Assembly: GCF_000025265.1 (NCBI RefSeq)
Contig: NC_013739.1
Coordinates: 186,001 to 250,000, forward strand
Origin: Conexibacter woesei DSM 14684
GTDB taxonomy: Bacteria > Actinomycetota > Thermoleophilia > Solirubrobacterales > Solirubrobacteraceae
Direction of reading: 5' to 3'
DNA: 64,000 bases
Shown here: positions 7,959 to 16,243 of the stretch, piece by piece
Layout of the letters: each line of letters begins with the position of its first letter
Position numbering within the stretch: the stretch's first letter is position 1
Notes under the pieces: model-generated
Told to the model about the DNA's origin: nothing
Databases searched by the model: none
The model's input: only the letters and a program-made list of their open reading frames with translations
Program-made: the position numbers and the translations under genes

Positions 7959-8945
7959 ATGGCCATCCAGGCACATGCCGGTCGTCGCGTGCGAATCCTG
8001 GGCGCCGGCGGGACGATAGCGATGCGCGGCACGTCCGCTACGCCGCAGCTCGGCGTCGCGGCGCTCGTCGCCGCGATCCCAGGGCTGCACGCGGGCGACG
8101 GGCTCGAGGCGTTCGACGTCGTCAACAAGCCCAGCCCCCACCTCACGCTCGCCGACCAGCTCGAGGTCTGCCGCCAGGCGCGCGACGCCGCCCGCCGCGG
8201 GATGGGCGTCGTCGTCACGCACGGCACCGACTCGCTGGAGGAGACGGCGATGCTCTGCGACGTGATCCACGACGCCGAGGCGCCGATCGTCTTCACGGGC
8301 GCGATCCGTCCCGCGACAGCGGCCGGCGCCGACGGCCCGGCGAACCTGCTCGACGCCGTCTCGGTCGCGGCGAGCGAGGAGGCGGCCGGGATGGGCGTGC
8401 TGGTGGTCTTCGGCGGCGAGATCCACCACGCCCGCTGCGCGCGCAAGACGGACACGACCTCGCTCGTCGCCTTCTCCTCGCCGCAGACCGGCCCGCTGGG
8501 CCGCGTCACCGAGGGCCATCCGACGATCTGGTCGCATCTCCCCCGCAACCCGCCGTTCGACCCGCCGGTGCTCGACAAGCGGGTGCTCGTCGTCCCGACC
8601 GGCGCCGGCGACGACGGCACGCTCGCGCGCGCGGCGCTCTCGACCGAGCCCGACGGCGTCGTGATCGGCACGCTCGGCGCCGGCCACCTCGCGCCGCCGC
8701 TGCTGGAGCTGTGGGCCGACGCCGCTGAGCGGATCCCGGTCGTCGCCTACTGCCGCCCCGAGCGCGGCGTCGTGCTGACCGGCACCTACGGCTACGCCGG
8801 CTCCGAGCAGGACCTGCGCGACACCGGGATCATCCCGGCCGGCTTCCTCTCCCCCCAGGCCGCCCGCATGAAGCTGCTCGCGTGCGTCGCGAGCGGGCTG
8901 TCGGTCGACGAGGTCCGCTGGGCGTTCAGCCAGGACGACGGCTGA
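7959..8945 (+). CDS. L-asparaginase (canonical HGTDS motif)
   Basis: 328-residue asparaginase with both catalytic threonines: T19 in GAGGTIAM and T90-D91 in VVTHGTDSLEETAML. The substrate/lysine block FGGEIHHARCARKTDTTSLVAFSS is typical of the asparaginase fold. No signal peptide, so cytoplasmic hydrolysis of Asn (perhaps Gln) to Asp (Glu) and ammonia is expected. Unlike the two upstream relatives it keeps the Asp after the second Thr. AGGGTGAGG lies just before the start; ATG 7959 has better spacing than the GTG at 7956. It sits 52 bases after the racemase-like gene on the same strand, so co-transcription is plausible. It ends almost against the convergent cupin gene. Confidence 0.93.
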   Translation: MAIQAHAGRRVRILGAGGTIAMRGTSATPQLGVAALVAAIPGLHAGDGLEAFDVVNKPSPHLTLADQLEVCRQARDAARRGMGVVVTHGTDSLEETAMLCDVIHDAEAPIVFTGAIRPATAAGADGPANLLDAVSVAASEEAAGMGVLVVFGGEIHHARCARKTDTTSLVAFSSPQTGPLGRVTEGHPTIWSHLPRNPPFDPPVLDKRVLVVPTGAGDDGTLARAALSTEPDGVVIGTLGAGHLAPPLLELWADAAERIPVVAYCRPERGVVLTGTYGYAGSEQDLRDTGIIPAGFLSPQAARMKLLACVASGLSVDEVRWAFSQDDG

Positions 8946-8948
8946 GCG

Positions 8949-9335
8949 TCAGCCGGCGTCCGGCTCACCCTCGGCGAGGAACGTGTCCTCGTGCGAGTAC
9001 GCGGGGGAGCAGGCGCAGACGAGCACGAGGTCGTCGTCGCCGGTGTTCCACAGCTTGTGGACCGCGCCGGGCGGGATCACGACGCAGTCGCCGGACTGCA
9101 CGTCGCGCTCCGCGTCGCCGACGCGCAGCCGGCCGCGGCCGGCGGTGAAGAGGTACAGCTCCTCCGCCGCGCGGTGGTAGTGGGCGGTGGTCGCTCTGCC
9201 GGGCGGCAGCGTCGCCTCGGCGAGGCTCTGGTTCCTCGCCGGTGAGTAGCCCGGCCCGGCCCACTCGCGGATCGTCGAGCCGTCGCGCGTGACGTACGGC
9301 TCCAGCTCTGCGTGGCGGGCGAGGTGCATGCGCAC
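8949..9335 (-). CDS. Cupin domain protein
   Basis: 128-residue single-domain cupin. The first metal motif reads AHYHRAAEELYLFTAGRGRL (two His and a Glu in the usual spacing) and the second PPGAVHKLWN (His). Small cupins of this type include mannose-6-phosphate-isomerase-like and unknown metal-binding enzymes; the substrate is not evident. The start is GTG 9335, with ATG 9329 two codons downstream. It is divergent from the TetR gene with a 60-base gap that carries the palindrome at 9382, so the two may share control. Confidence 0.85.
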   Translation of the reverse strand: MRMHLARHAELEPYVTRDGSTIREWAGPGYSPARNQSLAEATLPPGRATTAHYHRAAEELYLFTAGRGRLRVGDAERDVQSGDCVVIPPGAVHKLWNTGDDDLVLVCACSPAYSHEDTFLAEGEPDAG

Positions 9336-9381
9336 ACCGTAGATGGTCGTGCCGCAGAGGCCGGTCAGCCTTCTTACTGGC

Positions 9382-9395
9382 GTATAAATTTATAC
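9382..9395. promoter_or_regulatory. Perfect 14-bp AT-rich palindrome, probable TetR operator
   Basis: GTATAAATTTATAC is a perfect palindrome in otherwise GC-rich DNA. It ends one base before the ATG of the TetR gene and lies between it and the divergent cupin gene. It probably contains or covers the promoter -10 element and would allow autoregulation by the adjacent TetR protein. Confidence 0.65.
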
Positions 9396-10082
9396 ATGGG
9401 TAATATGAACGCCATGGTCCAGTCGACCAACGGCCGCAGCCGCCTTCCCCGCGCCCAGCGCGAGCTGCAGATCCTCGACATCGCGCACGCCCGCTTCGCC
9501 GAGCGCGGCTACGCCGCCGTCACGATGGACGAGGTCGCGAGCGCGGCCGGCGTCACGAAACCGCTGCTCTACGCCTACTTCGGCAACAAGGAGCGGCTCT
9601 ACCGCGCCTGCATGGAGCGCGCCGGCGAGGCGATGCTCGCGACCGTCGTCGAGGCGATCAGAGCGGCGGAGGGCCCGACCGAGGCGCTGCGCGACGGCCT
9701 GCGCGCGTTCTTCGCCTTCGTCGACGGCGACCGTGACGCGTGGCGCGTCCTCTTCGACGAGACCCATCCCGTCGGCGGCGAGCTGGCCCGCAGCGTCGCC
9801 GACTATCGCCAGCGGCTCGTCGGGCTCGTGGCCGAGACGCAGCTCGCGCTCGTGCCGGAGCACAACCGCGAGCGCGCGGCGACCGAGGTCGAGGCGCTCT
9901 CGCACGCGCTGCTGGGCGCCTCCGAGGCGCTCGCGCGCTGGTGGCTGCGAACCGGCGCGATGCCGCCGGCCGACGCCGCCGAGCTGCTCGTCGCGACCGT
10001 CGAGCCCGGCCTGCAGGCACGCGCCGCGCTGCGCTTCATTCCCCCGACACCAGAACAGACCAAGGAGCCCAATGACCGCTGA
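9396..10082 (+). CDS. TetR/AcrR family transcriptional regulator
   Basis: About 228 residues. The N-terminal helix-turn-helix is clear: ILDIAHARFAERGYAAVTMDEVASAAGVTKPLLYAYFGNKERLYRACME. The C-terminal ligand domain is helical and not specific. ATGs at 9396, 9405 and 9414 are all in frame; the palindrome ends right before the first, so the mRNA may be leaderless or the later ATGs may be used. It heads the lipid-oxidation cassette and its last codons overlap the thiolase start, so it is likely the local repressor, with an acyl-CoA or fatty acid as ligand (inference). Confidence 0.92.
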   Translation: MGNMNAMVQSTNGRSRLPRAQRELQILDIAHARFAERGYAAVTMDEVASAAGVTKPLLYAYFGNKERLYRACMERAGEAMLATVVEAIRAAEGPTEALRDGLRAFFAFVDGDRDAWRVLFDETHPVGGELARSVADYRQRLVGLVAETQLALVPEHNRERAATEVEALSHALLGASEALARWWLRTGAMPPADAAELLVATVEPGLQARAALRFIPPTPEQTKEPNDR

Positions 10083-11352
10083 CGGTCCCCGCAGGGTCGC
10101 CGTGCTCGGCGGCAACCGCATCCCCTTCGCGCGCTCGAACAGCGTCTACTCGAAGGCGTCCAACCAGGACATGCTGACCGCCGCGCTCGACGGTCTCGTG
10201 TCGCGCTACGGCCTGGAGGGCGAGCGGCTCGGCGAGGTCGTCGCCGGCGCCGTGCTGAAGCACAGCCGCGACTTCAACCTCACGCGCGAGTGCGTGCTCG
10301 GCAGCCGCCTCGCGCCCGAGACGCCCGCGTACGACATCCAGCAGGCGTGCGGCACGGGTCTGGAGGCAGCGATCCTCGTCGCCAACAAGATCCGCCTCGG
10401 GCAGATCGAGTCCGGCGTCGCCGGCGGCACCGACACGACGTCGGACGCGCCGCTCGCCGTCAACGAGGACCTGCGCGAGATCCTGCTCGACGCGAACCGC
10501 AAGAAGTCGACGCAGGACAAGCTCAAGACGCTCCTGCGACTGCGCCCGCAGCACCTCGCGCCGGCGATCCCGCGCAACGAGGAGCCGCGCACCGGCCTCT
10601 CGATGGGCGAGCACCAGGCGCGCACGGCGGCCGAGTGGGGCATCACGCGCGAGGCGCAGGACGCGCTGGCCGTGCGCAGCCACAAGAACCTCGCCGCCGC
10701 CTACGAGCGCGGCTTCCAGGACGATCTCGTCACGCCCTACCTCGGGCTCGAGCGCGACCAGAACCTGCGCCCGGACTCCAACGTCGAGAAGGCCGCGAAG
10801 CTGAAGCCGGTCTTCGGCGGCAAGGACGGCACGATGACGGCGGCCAACTCGACGCCGCTGTCCGACGGCGCCGCCGTCGCGCTGCTCGGCAGCGAGGCGT
10901 GGGCGCAGGAGCACGAGCTCACCCCGCTGGCGTACTTCGTCGACGGCGAGGCGGCCGCGGTTGACTACGTCCACGGCAAGGAGGGGCTGCTGATGGCGCC
11001 CGCCTACGCCGTCCCGCGGATGCTCGCGCGCAACGGCTTGACGCTGCAGGAGTTCGACCTCTACGAGATCCACGAGGCGTTCGCCTCGCAGGTGCTCTCG
11101 ACGCTGAAGGCGTGGGAGGACCCGGCCTTCTGCACGCAGCGGCTCGGGCTCGACAGACCGCTCGGCGCGATCGACCGCGACAAGCTCAACGTCAACGGCA
11201 GCTCGCTCGCCGCCGGCCACCCGTTCGCCGCCACCGGCGGCCGCATCGTCGCGGGCCTCGCGAAGGCGCTGCACGAGCGCGGCGGCGGCCGCGGCCTGAT
11301 CAGCGTCTGCGCAGCCGGCGGCCAGGGCGTCGTCGCGATTTTGGAGGCATAG
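10072..11352 (+). CDS. fadA2: Acetyl-CoA acyltransferase (thiolase)
   Basis: 426-residue thiolase. Catalytic residues are visible: C93 in QQACGTGLEAA, H383 in AAGHPFAATGGR and C413 in SVCAAGGQG. It should cleave 3-ketoacyl-CoA to acetyl-CoA plus a shortened acyl-CoA, or condense them. A strong AAGGAG precedes the ATG inside the end of the TetR gene. The neighbours (FabG4, HtdX-type hydratase, acyl-CoA dehydrogenase) match the Mycobacterium tuberculosis Rv0241c-Rv0244c group, where this thiolase is FadA2; the symbol rests on that gene order and the FadI-like length. Confidence 0.93.
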   Translation: MTADGPRRVAVLGGNRIPFARSNSVYSKASNQDMLTAALDGLVSRYGLEGERLGEVVAGAVLKHSRDFNLTRECVLGSRLAPETPAYDIQQACGTGLEAAILVANKIRLGQIESGVAGGTDTTSDAPLAVNEDLREILLDANRKKSTQDKLKTLLRLRPQHLAPAIPRNEEPRTGLSMGEHQARTAAEWGITREAQDALAVRSHKNLAAAYERGFQDDLVTPYLGLERDQNLRPDSNVEKAAKLKPVFGGKDGTMTAANSTPLSDGAAVALLGSEAWAQEHELTPLAYFVDGEAAAVDYVHGKEGLLMAPAYAVPRMLARNGLTLQEFDLYEIHEAFASQVLSTLKAWEDPAFCTQRLGLDRPLGAIDRDKLNVNGSSLAAGHPFAATGGRIVAGLAKALHERGGGRGLISVCAAGGQGVVAILEA

Positions 11353-11355
11353 ACC

Positions 11356-12768
11356 ATGTCCGACCGCTACACCGACCTCATCAACACGCCGCTCGGCAGA
11401 CTCGTCCAGAAGCAGGTCGGGCTGCCGGCGCCGGTGCCGCTCAAGCGCTACAGCCCGGGCGATCCGGCCGTCGACGGCCGCGTGCTGCTGGCCGGTGCGC
11501 CCGGCGGGCGGCTCGCGAGCGCGCTCGCCGCGATCGTCGCCGACACCGGCGCGGAGGCCTCGACGCCGCTGCGCGAGGACCTGCGCGCGGCCGCGGCGGA
11601 GGCCGGTCTGGACGCCGGCCCGTGGACGCCGGCCGCCGCCGCGACGCAGCGCTACGGCGCGCTCGTCTTCGACGCGACCGGGATCTCGGAGCCGGCCGAG
11701 CTGAAGGCGCTGCACGACTTCTTCGGCGCGACGATCCGCCGCGTCCAGCGCTGCGGCCGCGTCGTCGTGCTCGGCACGACCCCGAGCGCGGCGAGCACGC
11801 CGAGCGAGGCGATCGCGCAGCGTGCGTTGGAAGGCTTCACCCGCTCGGTCGGCAAGGAGCTGAAGGCGGGCGCGACTGCGCAGCTCGTCTACGTCGCGCC
11901 CGGCGCCGAGGACCAGCTCGCCTCGACCCTGCGCTTCCTGCTGTCGCCGAAGTCGGCCTACGTCGACGGCCAGGTGATCCGCGTCGGCGAGGCCGGCGCG
12001 GTCCCCGCGATCGACTGGGAGCAGCCGCTCGCCGGCAAGGTCGCGCTCGTGACCGGCGCCTCGCGCGGCATCGGCGCCGCGATCGCCGCGACGCTCGCGC
12101 GTGACGGCGCGCACGTCGTCGGCCTCGACGTGCCGGCGCTGCAGAGCGACCTCGAAGCCGTGACGAGCGCGCTCGGCGGCTCGGCGCTGACACTCGACAT
12201 CACCGCCGACGACGCGCCGAGAGCGATCGCCGCGCACCTCAGAAGAGAGCACGGCGGGGTCGACGTGGTCGTCCACAACGCGGGCATCACGCGCGACAAG
12301 ACGCTCGCGCGGATGGACGACGACAAGTGGAGCAGCGTCATCGCCGTCAACCTCGCCGCCGTCCAGCGGATCACCGACGCGCTGATCGCGGGCAGAAGCA
12401 GAGCGGTCCTGAACGACGGCGGCCGGATCGTCTGCGTCTCCTCGATAGCGGGCGTCGCCGGCAACTTCGGGCAGACCAACTACGCGACCTCGAAGGCGGG
12501 CGTGATCGGCGTCGTGGAGTCCTACGCGCCGCTGCTGGCCAAGCAGGGCGCGACGATCAACGCCGTCGCCCCCGGCTTCATCGAGACGCAGATGACGGCG
12601 AAGATCCCGTTCGCCACGCGCGAGGTCGGGCGTCGCATGAACTCGCTCTCCCAAGGCGGGCTGCCGGTCGACGTCGCCGAGGCGATCGCCTACTTCGCCA
12701 GCCCCGCCTCGACCGGCGTCACCGGCAACGTCGTCCGCGTCTGTGGCCAGAGCCTGCTGGGGGCCTGA
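11356..12768 (+). CDS. fabG4: High-molecular-weight 3-oxoacyl-(ACP/CoA) reductase
   Basis: 470-residue SDR with an extra N-terminal region, as in mycobacterial FabG4. Residues ~1-215 form the non-catalytic N-terminal domain. The SDR half begins with the NAD(P)-binding motif VTGASRGIGAAIA near 230. The active site is S362/S363 in SSIAGVAGNFGQ, then Y376 and K380 in NYATSKAG. It interconverts 3-ketoacyl and 3-hydroxyacyl thioesters, probably CoA esters given the operon. FabG4 proteins prefer NADH in M. tuberculosis. TTGGAGGC lies before the ATG, three bases after the thiolase stop. Confidence 0.92.
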   Translation: MSDRYTDLINTPLGRLVQKQVGLPAPVPLKRYSPGDPAVDGRVLLAGAPGGRLASALAAIVADTGAEASTPLREDLRAAAAEAGLDAGPWTPAAAATQRYGALVFDATGISEPAELKALHDFFGATIRRVQRCGRVVVLGTTPSAASTPSEAIAQRALEGFTRSVGKELKAGATAQLVYVAPGAEDQLASTLRFLLSPKSAYVDGQVIRVGEAGAVPAIDWEQPLAGKVALVTGASRGIGAAIAATLARDGAHVVGLDVPALQSDLEAVTSALGGSALTLDITADDAPRAIAAHLRREHGGVDVVVHNAGITRDKTLARMDDDKWSSVIAVNLAAVQRITDALIAGRSRAVLNDGGRIVCVSSIAGVAGNFGQTNYATSKAGVIGVVESYAPLLAKQGATINAVAPGFIETQMTAKIPFATREVGRRMNSLSQGGLPVDVAEAIAYFASPASTGVTGNVVRVCGQSLLGA

Positions 12769-12769
12769 G

Positions 12770-13663
12770 GTGGCGTCCGCCCCGACATCCACGACGCGCG
12801 AGCTGAGCGCACCGCCCTGCACGGCGACGCTCTACGCGAAGGCGGCGCTGCCGCTGATCCCGGGCGCCTCCGCGCTCCCATTCGTCGCCGGCGGCGGGAA
12901 GACGATCCCGAGAACGACGCTGACGCTGAACGGCGTCACCGCCGACCCGGACCAGCTCGTCTCCTACGACCGCGTCTGCGGCTTCACGCTGCGCGACACG
13001 CTCCCGTCGACCTACCTGCACATCCGCGCGTTCCCGCTGCACATGGCGCTGATGACCGACGGCTCGTTCCCGTTCGGCGCGGTCGGCCTCGTCCACCTGC
13101 GCAACCGCATCACGCAGCTGCGCCCGGTCGGGACGACGGAGACGTTCGACCTGCGCGTCCACACGATGCCGGTCCAGCCGCACCCGAAGGGCAGGACGTT
13201 CACGATCGTCAGCGAGGCACGCGTCGGCGACGAGCTGGTGTGGCAGGACGCCTCGACGATGCTGACGCGCGGCAAGGGCAGCGGCGGGCAGGAGCCGCGC
13301 CCGGTCGACGACGGGCCGGCGCCGAAGGACCTGCCGTTCGTCGCGGAGTGGCGGCTCGCAGAGGATCTCGGCCGCCGCTACGGCGCCGCGTCCGGCGACC
13401 GCAACCCGATCCACATGCACGCGCTCAGCGCGAAGCTGCTCGGCTTCCCGCGCGCGATCGCGCACGGGATGTGGACGAAGGCGCGCTGCCTGGCGGCGCT
13501 GGAGTCGACGCTGCCGGACGCGTACACGGTCGACGTGACGTTCCGCCGGCCGATCCTGCTGCCGGGCAAGGTCGCGTTCGCGGCCGAGGACGGGCGGTTC
13601 GCCGTCCGCAACGTCAAGGACAGCTCGAAGATCCATCTCGAAGGAAGGGTGACTGCCGCGTGA
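12770..13663 (+). CDS. htdX: MaoC-family 3-hydroxyacyl-thioester dehydratase
   Basis: About 297 residues. The C-terminal hot-dog half carries the hydratase-2 motif RYGAASGDRNPIHMH with the catalytic Asp D210 and His H215. The N-terminal half is a degenerate hot-dog domain, as in HtdX/HtdZ double hot-dog proteins. It should hydrate trans-2-enoyl-CoA to (R)-3-hydroxyacyl-CoA or the reverse, which feeds FabG4. The GTG start follows the fabG4 stop by one base. Position next to fabG4 and the thiolase supports the HtdX assignment. Confidence 0.88.
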   Translation: MASAPTSTTRELSAPPCTATLYAKAALPLIPGASALPFVAGGGKTIPRTTLTLNGVTADPDQLVSYDRVCGFTLRDTLPSTYLHIRAFPLHMALMTDGSFPFGAVGLVHLRNRITQLRPVGTTETFDLRVHTMPVQPHPKGRTFTIVSEARVGDELVWQDASTMLTRGKGSGGQEPRPVDDGPAPKDLPFVAEWRLAEDLGRRYGAASGDRNPIHMHALSAKLLGFPRAIAHGMWTKARCLAALESTLPDAYTVDVTFRRPILLPGKVAFAAEDGRFAVRNVKDSSKIHLEGRVTAA

Positions 13664-14976
13664 GCGTCGCAGATCGCAGCATGGGCCTGGGCCTGCGGGC
13701 GCTCGGCCGTTTCGCAGGGTCGGACCTCGTCGACAAGCTCGGCATCCGCAAGCAGTCCGAGGCCGTCGTCTACCGCGCCACCCGCGACGGCTTCCGCGCC
13801 GTCGGCGCCGCCAACCGCACGTTCAAGCAGGTCTCGACGAACGGCAAGAAGCCGGCCCGCCTGAAGCCCTCGGGCTCCGGCGTGTTCGACCTGACGCCGA
13901 GTGACGAGCAGCAGATGCTCGGCGAGGCGTTCGGCGAGTTCGGCGCCGAGAGACTGCGCCCGAACGCGCTGAAGGCCGACGCGGCTGCCCAGGCGCCGCC
14001 GGAGCTGCTGGCCGAGGCGGCCGAGCTGGGCCTGACGATGCTCGGCGTCCCGGAGGACCTCGGCGGCGCCGTCAGCGAGCGCTCGTCGGTCACGGCCGTG
14101 CTCGCCGCAGAGGCGCTGTCGCATGGCGACATGGGGCTTGCCGCCGCCGCGCTCGCGCCGGCCGGCGTCGCGACCGCGCTGAGCCTGTGGGGGGACGCCG
14201 AGCAGCAGGAGACCTACCTGCCGGCGCTGATCGGCGAGGACGTCGCGGTCGCCGCGCTGGCGATCCACGAGCCGCGCCCGCTGTTCGATCCGTTCGAGCT
14301 GGAGACGACCGCGCGGATCGACGGCGCCGACTACGTCCTCAGCGGCGTCAAGTCGTTCGTTCCGCGCGCGACCGAGGCCGAGCTGCTGGTCGTGGCGGCG
14401 AGAATCGCCGGGCACGGCCCGGGCCTCTTCCTCGTCGAGACCAAGAGCGATGGCGTGCTCGCGAAGGCGGCGCCCGGGATGGGCGTGCGCGCCGCCGCCG
14501 TCGGCGAGGTGCTGCTGGAGGAGGTGCGCGTCCCTGCGCGGGCGCTGCTCGGCGACGGCTCCCCCGCCGTTTACGCCGATGCCGTCCGCCGTGCCCGGCT
14601 CGCCTGGTGCGCGCTGGCGATCGGCACCGGCAAGGCCGTGCTCGATTACGTGATCCCGTACGTCAACGAGCGCGTCGCGTTCGGCGAGCCGATCTCGCAC
14701 CGCCAGTCGGTCGCGTTCGCGGTCTCGAACATCGCGATCGAGCTGGAGGGGATGCGCCTGGCGACGCTGCGCGCCGCCTCCCGCGCCGACATGGAGAAGG
14801 AGTTCGCCCGCGAGGTCGCGCTCGCGCGGCACCTGTGCAGCGAGAAGGGCGCGTGGATCGGCTCCGAGGGCGTGCAGCTGCTCGGCGGCCACGGCTACAT
14901 CAAGGAGCACCCGGTCGAGCGCTGGTACCGCGACCTGCGTGCCGTCGGCGTCGTCGAGGGCGCCCTGCTCGTCTAG
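13660..14976 (+). CDS. Acyl-CoA dehydrogenase, first of a pair
   Basis: 438-residue FAD-dependent acyl-CoA dehydrogenase-like protein. An N-terminal extension of ~75 residues precedes the dehydrogenase fold, which begins near FDLTPSDEQQMLGEAFGEFG. The C-terminus reads GSEGVQLLGGHGYIKEHPVERWYRDLRAVGVVEGALLV; the usual EGT-QIQ tail is shortened and only the Glu remains, at the very end. This suggests a modified active site or a non-catalytic partner for the next gene. Paired actinobacterial FadE genes often form alpha2beta2 enzymes. GTG start in a GTGA overlap with htdX, with AAGGAAGG upstream. Confidence 0.9.
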   Translation: MSVADRSMGLGLRALGRFAGSDLVDKLGIRKQSEAVVYRATRDGFRAVGAANRTFKQVSTNGKKPARLKPSGSGVFDLTPSDEQQMLGEAFGEFGAERLRPNALKADAAAQAPPELLAEAAELGLTMLGVPEDLGGAVSERSSVTAVLAAEALSHGDMGLAAAALAPAGVATALSLWGDAEQQETYLPALIGEDVAVAALAIHEPRPLFDPFELETTARIDGADYVLSGVKSFVPRATEAELLVVAARIAGHGPGLFLVETKSDGVLAKAAPGMGVRAAAVGEVLLEEVRVPARALLGDGSPAVYADAVRRARLAWCALAIGTGKAVLDYVIPYVNERVAFGEPISHRQSVAFAVSNIAIELEGMRLATLRAASRADMEKEFAREVALARHLCSEKGAWIGSEGVQLLGGHGYIKEHPVERWYRDLRAVGVVEGALLV

Positions 14977-14982
14977 GAGGCG

Positions 14983-16209
14983 ATGACGATGACGATGAAT
15001 CTCGAAGTCCCGAAGAAGTTCCTTCCGCTCGTCGGTCAGGCGCACCAGGTCGCGGAGGAGATCTTCCGCCCGGTCTCGCGCAAGTACGACCAGGAGGAGC
15101 ACGCATATCCCAGAGAGCTCGACATGCTGGCGGCGCTGCTCGACGGCATGAACGACGGCTCCGACATGGGCGGCGGCGCGGGCGCTGGCGGCGTGCGGCG
15201 GCAGGAGAACAGCAACGGCGAGATCCGCAACGGCTCGAACATGTCGACCGCGCTCGGCGTCGCCGAGCTGTGCTGGGGCGACGTCGGCCTGCTGCTGACG
15301 ATGCCGCGCCAGGGGCTCGGCAACTCGGCGATCGCGTCGGTCGCCAACGACGAGCAGCTGGAGCGCTTCAGAGGCAAGTGGGCGGCGATGGCGATCACCG
15401 AGCCCGAGGCCGGCTCGGACTCGGCCGCGATCCGCACGACCGCCGTGCTCGACAGAGAGACCGGCGAGTACGTCCTCAACGGCGAGAAGATCTACGTGAC
15501 GTCGGGAGAGCGCGCCGACCTCGTCGTCGTGTGGGCGACGCTCGACCGCAGCCTCGGCCGCGCGGCGATCAAGTCGTTCGTCGTCGAGCGCTCCAACCCC
15601 GGCATGATCCTCGACCGGCTGGAGCACAAGCTCGGCATTCGCGCCTCCGACACGGCGGCGTTCCGGCTCGAGAACTGCCGTGTGAAGCCGGAGAACCTGC
15701 TCGGCTCGCCCGAGGTCGACGTCAAGAGAGGCTTCGCGGGCGTCATGCAGACGTTCGACAACACGCGGCCGCTCGTCGCCGCGATGGCGGTCGGACTGAC
15801 GCGCGCCTGCCTGGAGCAGACGAAGGAGCTGCTCGCCGAGGCCGGCGTCGAGGTCGACTACGACAAGCCGGCGCAGTCGCAGCCGGCGGCGGCCGCCGAG
15901 TACCTGTCGATGGAGGCCGACTACGAGGCGGCGCGGCTGCTGACGCTGGAGGCCACCTGGATGGCCGACAACTCGAAGCCGAACTCGCTGCAGGCCTCCT
16001 ACGCGAAGGCGAAGGCCGGCCGCACGTGCGTCGACGTCGCGATGCGCTGCGTGCGCCTCGCCGGCAGCCGCGGTTACGGCGAGGAGCTGCTGCTGGAGAA
16101 GTGGGCGCGCGACGGCAAGATCCTCGACATCTTCGAGGGCACTCAGCAGATCCAGTTGCTGATCATCGCCCGGCAGCTGCTCGGCAAGACCTCCGCCGAG
16201 CTGAGATAG
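14983..16209 (+). CDS. Acyl-CoA dehydrogenase, second of a pair
   Basis: 408 residues with a normal dehydrogenase layout: the substrate/FAD motif MAITEPEAGSDSAAIRTTA around residue 130, EYVLNGEKIYVTSGERAD after it, and the C-terminal FEGTQQIQLLIIARQLLG containing the catalytic-type glutamate. A Gly-rich loop (MGGGAGAGGVRRQENSNGE) near residue 60 is unusual. It should introduce the 2,3-double bond into acyl-CoA and feed the MaoC, FabG4 and thiolase steps. TAGGAGG precedes the start, and the gap to the previous stop is 6 bases. Last gene of the cassette. Confidence 0.92.
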   Translation: MTMTMNLEVPKKFLPLVGQAHQVAEEIFRPVSRKYDQEEHAYPRELDMLAALLDGMNDGSDMGGGAGAGGVRRQENSNGEIRNGSNMSTALGVAELCWGDVGLLLTMPRQGLGNSAIASVANDEQLERFRGKWAAMAITEPEAGSDSAAIRTTAVLDRETGEYVLNGEKIYVTSGERADLVVVWATLDRSLGRAAIKSFVVERSNPGMILDRLEHKLGIRASDTAAFRLENCRVKPENLLGSPEVDVKRGFAGVMQTFDNTRPLVAAMAVGLTRACLEQTKELLAEAGVEVDYDKPAQSQPAAAAEYLSMEADYEAARLLTLEATWMADNSKPNSLQASYAKAKAGRTCVDVAMRCVRLAGSRGYGEELLLEKWARDGKILDIFEGTQQIQLLIIARQLLGKTSAELR

Positions 16210-16243
16210 CGGCCGGGCGCTGGCTGCGGGATGCGTGCGCCGC

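Noticed and set aside
9312-9395. Upstream extension of the TetR gene to 9312
   Set aside because: It would run through the palindrome and promoter gap; the conserved part begins after 9396.
10036-12822. Long minus-strand open frame opposite thiolase and fabG4
   Set aside because: Low-complexity translation with no family motif; the plus genes show catalytic residues.
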